Below, piece after piece: positions 1 to 4,583 of a stretch of DNA of 6,562 bases (its first letter is position 1; every line of letters begins with the position of its first letter). Origin of the DNA: DASTDH01 sp041167675. Lineage in GTDB: Bacteria > Verrucomicrobiota > Verrucomicrobiia > Chthoniobacterales > JAFAMB01. The position numbers were made by a program, and so were the translations under genes. Location of the stretch: the NCBI GenBank assembly GCA_041167675.1, contig JBEEIB010000500.1:1-6562 (forward strand). The letters run 5' to 3'. The notes below the pieces were generated by a model, which was given only the letters and a program-made list of their open reading frames with translations, did no database searches and had not been told where the DNA came from.

Positions 1-1290
1 ACAACGAACAACCAGGCCCAGGTCGGAACGTTGGCTGCCCCGGGGGGATGGATCCATTTGATAAAGACGATCGCCATCACCGCAGCCAGGCCGCCTTTTA
101 TCCCGACCTTCACCCAAAACCAATCAATTGTGGGGAGAAATTCCCAGTGTGGCTTTTCCTCCGGCACCGCTTGGCCGGCACGCGGTAAGCCCTCCACTGC
201 GCTATGAATGTTGTTCAACTCATCGCATAACCAGCGTAGCAAGGCGAACTCTCCGGCGAAATCCATCGTTGCTTGCAGTGGTGCAGTAAGCAACATCCCC
301 TGACCGCAGATCTGGTTAACTTTGGCCTCGAAGGCGGCAAATTTTTCATTGATGAGACTGGATGGCAATCTTTCGCCTGGAGAGACCGAGTCGGTCAAAA
401 TGTCAAACTCGTTGGAGATCGCCGCGAACAGGGATTCTATTTCACTCTGTACGTGCTCGAGAAACCAGGCTTCTCCGCGGTGCCGGTTCAGAGCTAGCCC
501 AGCGTGAAACAGGTTGTTCAGAGAGACCATGAAAGCGTTATAGTTTGCCAGGCGTGCGGAAAAAACTGCGCTCTCTCGTGCTCCTGCCTGGAGTAAAGCT
601 CTTAAACGCGAGAACTGCTGATCGAAAGTATGATGAAGTTGGTGCATCTCAAACGGAGCGTCTGCCGAGCTAATGTAAGTAAGCGTGTGCATCGAGACGA
701 CTTGGCTAACCGTCTTCAGTACAGCACGGCCCGCGACGAAAAACTCTCCACGCGCATAACGCGGCCAAACCAGCGTACTTACAAACAGTGAACAGATAAT
801 TCCAACAAAGATCTCTTCGGTTCGGACAAGACCGGTATGCCACGCTTGTCCCGGATCTGTAACTCCGTCGGTAGCGATCGCCAGCGTGGTGAGCCCGAGA
901 AAAAAAATGGGCATACGGCCCTTGGCGTGCGCCGACTTGGCCGAACTTGTAGCCCGCAAATGCCATCACCAAGAAAAAGATGGGCAGAAAGACCGTCGGC
1001 GTACTCGTATAATCACTTGCTAGCCATACGCCCACCACGGCGCCGGTAATGGTTCCGGTGAACCGCATTATCGCCTTAAGGGCGAACGCGCCTACATACT
1101 GCCCGTTCATCAACACCAGCAGAGTGAGTATCGCCCAGTTGTCGCTTGGTAATCGCAAAACCTGCGTACAAAACAGAGCGAGCAAGCCGGCTAGGCCTAA
1201 CTTAATTCCGTGCCGTACTCTTAAGTCACCAAAGAGATCCTGGCGCGTTCAATTTAACTTCAGTGCGAACGATTGGGCCAGAGAAGACAT
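1..1290 (-). pseudogene. FUSC-family (AaeB-like) inner-membrane transporter, interrupted and 3' partial
   Basis: The pump partner of the HlyD and DUF1656 proteins, of the type that exports aromatic acids or other small organic compounds. The best start is ATG 1290. Reading on: 13 codons, an in-frame TGA (1251-1249), then D-L-F-G-D-L-R-V-R-H-G-I-K-L-G and a block of about five or six membrane helices (G-I-K-L-G-L-A-G-L-L-A-L at 28-39, W-A-I-L-T-L-L-V-L-M, T-V-F-L-P-I-F-F-L-V-M-A-F-A-G-Y-K). At codon 130 a run of eight T (907-900) shifts the frame; the shifted frame stops at 706. Removing one T gives P-Y-A-H-F-F-L-G-L-T-T-L-A-I-A-T-D-G and an open frame of about 300 codons to the window edge: a further helix with V-W-P-R-Y-A-R, a long soluble helical part, then the second membrane block (W-F-W-V-K-V-G-I-K-G-G-L-A-A-V). 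Such proteins have about 650-720 residues, so roughly 430 are here. The intact frame after the lesions means decay is recent, or one or both lesions are sequencing errors. Confidence 0.85.
900..907 (-). other. Homopolymer T8 frameshift site in the FUSC gene
   Basis: The minus strand reads GCCCA, eight T, CTCGGG. With eight T the frame leaves the FUSC protein (A-H-F-F-S-R-A-H-H). With seven it continues as A-H-F-F-L-G-L-T-T-L, which fits the conserved membrane helix. The indel may be a true mutation, a slippage-prone switch or a base-calling error. Confidence 0.85.
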
Positions 1291-1295
1291 GGCCG

Positions 1296-1409
1296 TCACA
1301 AATAATTAGAGAAGAAAACGTCGAATTCGTGTCGGCGGCCGGCAAAGAAACCAAGCAGGAGAACAAACAGAACTGGCAAGAGCGCGGCCATCAGGTTGTG
1401 GAGTGGCAT
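1296..1409 (-). pseudogene. Truncated AEC-family permease N-terminus (37 aa)
   Basis: A 37-codon ORF lies between the HlyD and FUSC genes, with ATG at 1409 (or the in-frame ATG at 1391) and TGA at 1298-1296. Its core A-A-L-L-P-V-L-F-V-L-L-L-G-F-F-A-G-R-R followed by F-D closely resembles the first membrane helix and cytosolic turn of AEC (auxin efflux carrier/malonate permease) transporters, whose N-termini typically read A-L-L-P-V-F-F-V-I-L-L-G-(Y/W)-x-A-G-R. Those proteins are about 300 residues long, but here the similarity ends at about residue 30 and the frame stops seven codons later. No continuation is seen in other frames. No ribosome binding site is evident. Its stop is 5 nt before the FUSC ATG, so if translated it could couple to that gene. 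It may be the scar of a deletion joining two transporter genes, or a genuine small membrane peptide. The family assignment is from memory of the motif. Confidence 0.45.
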
Positions 1410-1447
1410 AATAGAACTAAATGGTGAAATTATGACGGGCGGTTTTT

Positions 1448-1468
1448 TGCTATCTGCTATCTGCTATT
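1448..1468. repeat. 7-bp tandem repeat across the HlyD stop codon
   Basis: The plus strand reads TGCTATC, TGCTATC, TGCTATT: two perfect copies and a third differing at the last base, 21 bp in total. The minus strand reads this as the last codons of the HlyD gene, and the TAG stop (1452-1450) lies in the final copy. Because 7 is not a multiple of 3, gain or loss of a unit would change the reading frame at the extreme C-terminus. Confidence 0.8.
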
Positions 1469-2367
1469 TCATTCGAGCTACCGGGCAAAAATGACGGCGT
1501 CATGGCGACGGAGACAGTTTGTCCAATCCGCAACTGGACCGGCGTTTCTCCTGAAACCTGGATGCGAACCGGAAAGCGTTGGGGGAGGCGGACCCAATCG
1601 ATGGTCGGGCTGACCGAGGGCAATAATTCGGTGCTAGAGCTGCCCGATCCATCCTGAACGTAAACTCCCCATCCAAGACTCCGAACCACACCCTGGAACG
1701 GTTTGGTCTCGTAACCGATCAAAGTAATAATGGCCTTCTGGCCGACCTTGATGTGCGGCAGTTGGGTTTCTTTGAAATAACCGGCAACCCAATACGAGCT
1801 GGTGTCGACCAGGGCCATGAGTTGTGCGCCAGCTGTCACATAGGTGCCCGGACTTGTATTCATGTTCGTGACGTACCCATCTACCGGAGCAAAGACCTTC
1901 GTGTAGCTGAGGTTCAATTTTGCCAATGCAAGATTGGCTTTGGCGGAGGCCAGCTGAGCCCGGGCAGCCGCAAAACTGTCCTGGGCATTTTGAAAATCCT
2001 GTAAGGCGTTGACGTGGGTCCGATAGAGGTCGGTTTGCCGTTGCAGATTTTGCTGTTGTTGCGTAAAAGTCGCCTCATTATTCTGCAGCTGTCCAGCGGC
2101 AATGTCGACCTGCGCTTGAAAGTCGCTCGGGTCGATCTCGAAGAGCAGGTCGCCCTTCCTGACTTGTTGATTGTCTCGGACGGCAACTTGTATAATCGGA
2201 CCAGAGACTCGAGGTGCGATGCCGACGATGTTGGCACGGACCTGGCCATCTCTGGTCCAGGGATTTTCGATATAACGCGAATAAAGGGAGACGGCCGCCC
2301 AGACAGCCAGGCCAACAATTGTTAACGTGATTAGATAATTGAACAGTTTAGACGGTCCTAGTTTCAT
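1450..2367 (-). CDS. HlyD/AaeA-family efflux membrane fusion protein
   Basis: A periplasmic adaptor anchored in the inner membrane that links an inner-membrane pump to an outer-membrane channel. Residues 9-28 form the single N-terminal membrane anchor. They are followed by the typical W-T-R-D-G-Q-V-R-A beta strand (37-45) and the first lipoyl half-motif (V-S-G-P-I-I-Q-V at 54-61, N-Q-Q-V-R-K-G-D-L-L at 66-75). A Gln- and Ala-rich coiled-coil hairpin spans about 82-155. The second lipoyl half is A-P-V-D-G-Y-V (160-166) with G-T-Y-V-T-A-G at 174-180, and a beta-barrel domain follows at about 190-290. The length of 305 is normal for the AaeA/EmrA-like group. The ATG overlaps the DUF1656 stop (ATGA), so it is the second gene of the efflux unit; its natural partner is the FUSC protein downstream. 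The last codons lie in a 7-bp tandem repeat that contains the TAG stop. The gene itself is intact. Confidence 0.95.
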   Translation of the reverse strand: MKLGPSKLFNYLITLTIVGLAVWAAVSLYSRYIENPWTRDGQVRANIVGIAPRVSGPIIQVAVRDNQQVRKGDLLFEIDPSDFQAQVDIAAGQLQNNEATFTQQQQNLQRQTDLYRTHVNALQDFQNAQDSFAAARAQLASAKANLALAKLNLSYTKVFAPVDGYVTNMNTSPGTYVTAGAQLMALVDTSSYWVAGYFKETQLPHIKVGQKAIITLIGYETKPFQGVVRSLGWGVYVQDGSGSSSTELLPSVSPTIDWVRLPQRFPVRIQVSGETPVQLRIGQTVSVAMTPSFLPGSSNEIADSR

Positions 2368-2624
2368 GGAGAGATCGCCATTCCGATCAGTGAACTAAAT
2401 AGAACAACCAGTCCTACAAAAAAAAGCGGTAGATGCCAGACGTGACGAGATAGTCCCGTGTATTCCATTATCGCCACAACCAGCCAGGCCGTGAGAAACC
2501 CCATCGCACCGATTATCACGGTCCAGGGGACCAACACCTCACCGAGCCTGAACTCAGGCCGGTTTAGCGCTGCTCCGAGATGAATCACAATTTCTGTCCC
2601 CATTGCAGTTATCCAGTCAGGCAA
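2364..2624 (-). CDS. DUF1656 (AaeX-like) small membrane protein
   Basis: A short inner-membrane protein of the DUF1656 family, habitually encoded next to HlyD and FUSC genes in AaeXAB-type efflux operons; its precise role is unknown. The family pattern is clear: F-R-L-G-E-V-L-V-P-W at about residues 26-35, a first membrane helix at about 36-53, the conserved T-G-L-S-R-H-V-W-H-L-P-L-F-F at about 56-69, then a second helix to the end. The frame opens at a TTG (2624), but an ATG at 2603 (residue 8) is a plausible alternative start, giving 79 residues. Neither has a strong ribosome binding site. An inverted repeat AGTCTT/AAGACT (2624-2629 and 2639-2644) abuts the TTG. The stop overlaps the start of the HlyD gene as ATGA, so the two are translationally coupled. 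Confidence 0.85.
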   Translation of the reverse strand: MPDWITAMGTEIVIHLGAALNRPEFRLGEVLVPWTVIIGAMGFLTAWLVVAIMEYTGLSRHVWHLPLFFVGLVVLFSSLIGMAISP

Positions 2625-2715
2625 GTCTTACCAGCACCAAGACTAACCCAGCGTTTAAACCTAGGCTGAGTCCCGGCGCCCCTTCGAGGAGACGATCTAT
2701 TTCTAATTCTGTCAT
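2617..2715 (-). CDS. Possible 32-aa small ORF coupled to the fumC stop
   Basis: The ATG overlaps the fumC stop as TAATG (A at 2715), a classic arrangement for translational re-initiation. The frame has 32 codons: an acidic amphipathic start (MTELEIDRLLEG) and then a hydrophobic stretch rich in Leu, Val and Gly (AGLVLVLVRLA) ending at TGA 2619-2617. It fills the gap to the DUF1656 gene and overlaps that gene's upstream TTG by 8 nt. No Shine-Dalgarno site is visible before it and I recognise no family. It could be a small membrane peptide, a leader that couples fumC to the efflux genes, or chance. Confidence 0.3.
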   Translation of the reverse strand: MTELEIDRLLEGAPGLSLGLNAGLVLVLVRLA

Positions 2716-4127
2716 TAGTCATTCGCGGCCACGTACGGCTTCACCATTTTGACGGGATCGACAACGCGGTCGAACTCCTCCTCGGTTACCAAGCCGATCT
2801 TCAGGGCAGCGTCCTTCAGTGTCAGATCATGATCCGCCGCGTAGTGCGCGATTTGCGACGCTTTGTCGTAACCAATGACCGGCGCGAGCGCCGTTACGAG
2901 CATCAGCGAGCGATCAACGTATTCCTTGATCTTTTTCAGGTTCGGCTTGGTTCCCTCGACCAGGAACCTCCTGAAGTTCGTGCAACCGTCGCTCAGGATA
3001 GTGATGGAATGGATGATGCTGTAGATCATCAGCGGCTTGTAGACATTCATCTCCAGGTAACCTCCTGCACCGCCGAACCCCACCGCTACATCGTTCGCCA
3101 TTACCTGCACAGCAATCATCGTCAGTGCCTCGGCCTGGGTGGGGTTCACCTTGCCTGGCATGATGGATGAGCCGGGCTCATTTTCAGGAAGAAGCAGCTC
3201 AGCCAATCCAGCCCTAGGACCACACGACAATAGCCGAATGTCGTTACCGATTTTGTAGAGTGACACGGCCAGAGTGCGCAATGTGCCGGAGAGCTGGACC
3301 AGAGCATCATGGGCTCCCTGGACCGTGAATTTGTTTGGTGCACTGACAAACGGTAAACCAGTGAGTTTCGCAATCTCTGCTGCAGCCGCCTCAGCAAAAC
3401 CCGATGCAGAGTTGATGCCGGTGCCAACGGCGGTACCGCCGAGTGCCAATCGGTAGACTCCCGGCAGCGCGTCTTCGATCCGCTCGAGATTATCCGCCAG
3501 CGCACCCGCATATCCCGACCATTCCTGCCCAAGCGTGAGCGGGGTTGCATCCTGCATGTGAGTCCGGCCGATCTTGATAATGTCCTTCCATTCCTTGGCC
3601 TTTGCCGCGATCTGGTCATGCAGCGCCCTCACCGCTCGAACTAACCGCTGCTTTACATTAACCGCTGCAGCGATGTACATGGCGCTGGGAAAAGAATCGT
3701 TCGATGACTGCGACATGTTGACATGATCATTTGGATGTACCGGACTCTTGCTCCCGAGTGGCGTACCGGCGAGCTGGCAACAACGGTTCGAGATGACTTC
3801 ATTAATGTTCATGTTGAACTGAGTGCCGCTACCGGTCATCCATACATGCAGCGGAAACATGTCATGATGCTGGCCGGCAAGTATCTCGTCACAGATCTGC
3901 ACAATCAGATGATGACGTCGTTCATCAAGCCGTTTGCCGTCATGATTCGCGTTCGCCGCTGCCTTCTTTAAAACGGCGTACGCGGTAATCATCTCGCGAG
4001 GAATCAGATCTTTGCCGATACTAAAATGCTCCAAGGAGCGTTGAGTCTGAGCACCCCACAGCCGGTCCGCCGGGACTTTAACCTCGCCGAGCGAGTCTTT
4101 TTCTATTCGAGGGTCTGTATTATTCAA
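2715..4127 (-). CDS. fumC: Class II fumarate hydratase (fumarase C)
   Basis: Interconverts fumarate and L-malate in the TCA cycle; an iron-independent cytosolic homotetramer. The 470 residues match the usual length of about 460-470. Visible family signatures are TGSGTQFNMNINEV at 98-111, HPNDHVN at 131-137, SQSSND at 139-144, GRTHMQDATPLTLGQE at 187-202, and the signature loop GSSIMPGKVNPTQAEA at 319-334. Numbering runs two ahead of the E. coli enzyme, so His190, Ser320, Lys326, Asn328 and Glu333 correspond to the catalytic His188, Ser318, Lys324, Asn326 and Glu331, and His131 to the B-site His129. PGKVNPTQ and GYDKA point to fumarase rather than aspartase (PAKVNP, GYEKS) or argininosuccinate lyase. 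Small departures are Ala332 where E. coli has Cys and HPNDH for HPNDD. The start is TTG with AAGGA 7 nt upstream. No lesion is seen, so the enzyme should be functional. The 90-110 bp to the efflux genes shows no clear terminator, so read-through transcription is possible. Confidence 0.97.
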   Translation of the reverse strand: MNNTDPRIEKDSLGEVKVPADRLWGAQTQRSLEHFSIGKDLIPREMITAYAVLKKAAANANHDGKRLDERRHHLIVQICDEILAGQHHDMFPLHVWMTGSGTQFNMNINEVISNRCCQLAGTPLGSKSPVHPNDHVNMSQSSNDSFPSAMYIAAAVNVKQRLVRAVRALHDQIAAKAKEWKDIIKIGRTHMQDATPLTLGQEWSGYAGALADNLERIEDALPGVYRLALGGTAVGTGINSASGFAEAAAAEIAKLTGLPFVSAPNKFTVQGAHDALVQLSGTLRTLAVSLYKIGNDIRLLSCGPRAGLAELLLPENEPGSSIMPGKVNPTQAEALTMIAVQVMANDVAVGFGGAGGYLEMNVYKPLMIYSIIHSITILSDGCTNFRRFLVEGTKPNLKKIKEYVDRSLMLVTALAPVIGYDKASQIAHYAADHDLTLKDAALKIGLVTEEEFDRVVDPVKMVKPYVAAND

Positions 4128-4583
4128 AACGTTTTCCTTTTTCTCGTAAATTTATAAACTCATCCCGTCTGTTTTCGTAGGAACAGAGAGACAGGTTTCT
4201 TTGTCACCCGACTAGATAATCCGGAATAGCCCGTTGGAGCGATTGCTGTTCATAAGGATCGCTGAAACTTCTGTTAGGAGGCAGTCGGCTTCACCCGCTG
4301 CGGGTTACAGATTGTGAGGGCTTCTTATGAGCGTTAACTAATTACCGGGTCCAGGAAGTAAAGGTTTCCATCCCGGAGAGACAATGTTGTTTCTTCCACC
4401 AGTCGCGACCAACCAACATCAGCATGTTTCCATTGATCATTGTCGCCCTGGCCGGACTGATCGGTTTTCTTGGCTGGGTGTAACTGAGTTTCTCGCAGAC
4501 AACCAAATCGGACTCATGCTCAGGTGAATTGTAAGGAAAAAGACCAGCGAACCAAAGACTCCAAGCCTCGACCAACGATTGAG
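4128..4583. other. Intergenic region upstream of fumC, no convincing gene
   Basis: These 456 bp separate the carbamoyltransferase stop from the fumC start. No reading frame in either direction shows a recognisable protein. A 77-codon minus-strand frame (4342-4575, TTG start) has no ribosome binding site and unconvincing composition. A 19-codon hydrophobic plus-strand frame (4424-4483) also lacks a binding site. A short hairpin ACCCG-CTG-CGGGT lies at 4293-4305, and a TCTGTT/AACAGA inverted repeat (4168-4173 and 4182-4187) lies in the fumC leader. On the minus strand TATAAA (4156-4151) is a possible -10 box, but no good -35 box is spaced correctly from it. The fumC promoter should lie here, though I cannot place it. 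No rho-independent terminator for the carbamoyltransferase is visible. Confidence 0.6.
4135..4139 (-). promoter_or_regulatory. fumC ribosome binding site
   Basis: The minus strand reads AAGGA here, within the A-rich stretch AGAAAAAGGAAAACG. It ends 7 nt before the TTG at 4127-4125. This site decides the start: it supports TTG as the fumC initiation codon, and the resulting N-terminus has normal length for the family. Confidence 0.75.

Noticed and set aside
706..895. C-terminal part of the uncorrected FUSC frame as a distinct protein
   Set aside because: The Arg-, Cys- and His-rich sequence after the T8 run is the out-of-frame reading of the conserved FUSC protein, not a separate domain.
1442..1448. 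GGGCGG followed by a T run on the plus strand, terminator-like
   Set aside because: No matching inverted repeat forms a stem, and all genes run on the other strand.
2014..2325. Plus-strand open frames over the HlyD gene, and similar ones over fumC, FUSC and the carbamoyltransferase
   Set aside because: Antisense shadows of well-supported minus-strand genes, without recognisable domains or ribosome binding sites.
2624..2644. Inverted repeat AGTCTT/AAGACT before the DUF1656 gene
   Set aside because: A 6-bp stem with a 9-nt loop is too common by chance and has no T run, so it is not called a terminator or operator.
3428..3441. 14-bp perfect palindrome CGGCGGTACCGCCG in fumC
   Set aside because: It encodes the conserved Gly-Gly-Thr-Ala-Val segment of fumarase and is explained by codon use at a constrained site.
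2715..4127. Aspartate ammonia-lyase as the identity of the fumarase gene
   Set aside because: The loop reads PGKVNPTQ and a later motif GYDKA, both typical of class II fumarases; aspartases carry PAKVNP and GYEKS.
4424..4483. 19-codon plus-strand frame encoding a hydrophobic helix
   Set aside because: No ribosome binding site, very short, opposite to all neighbouring genes, and no ATG earlier in the frame.
4342..4575. 77-codon minus-strand frame after the carbamoyltransferase
   Set aside because: TTG start without a ribosome binding site, no recognisable domain, and composition (many Trp, Met and Cys) unlike the neighbouring proteins. Most likely chance.
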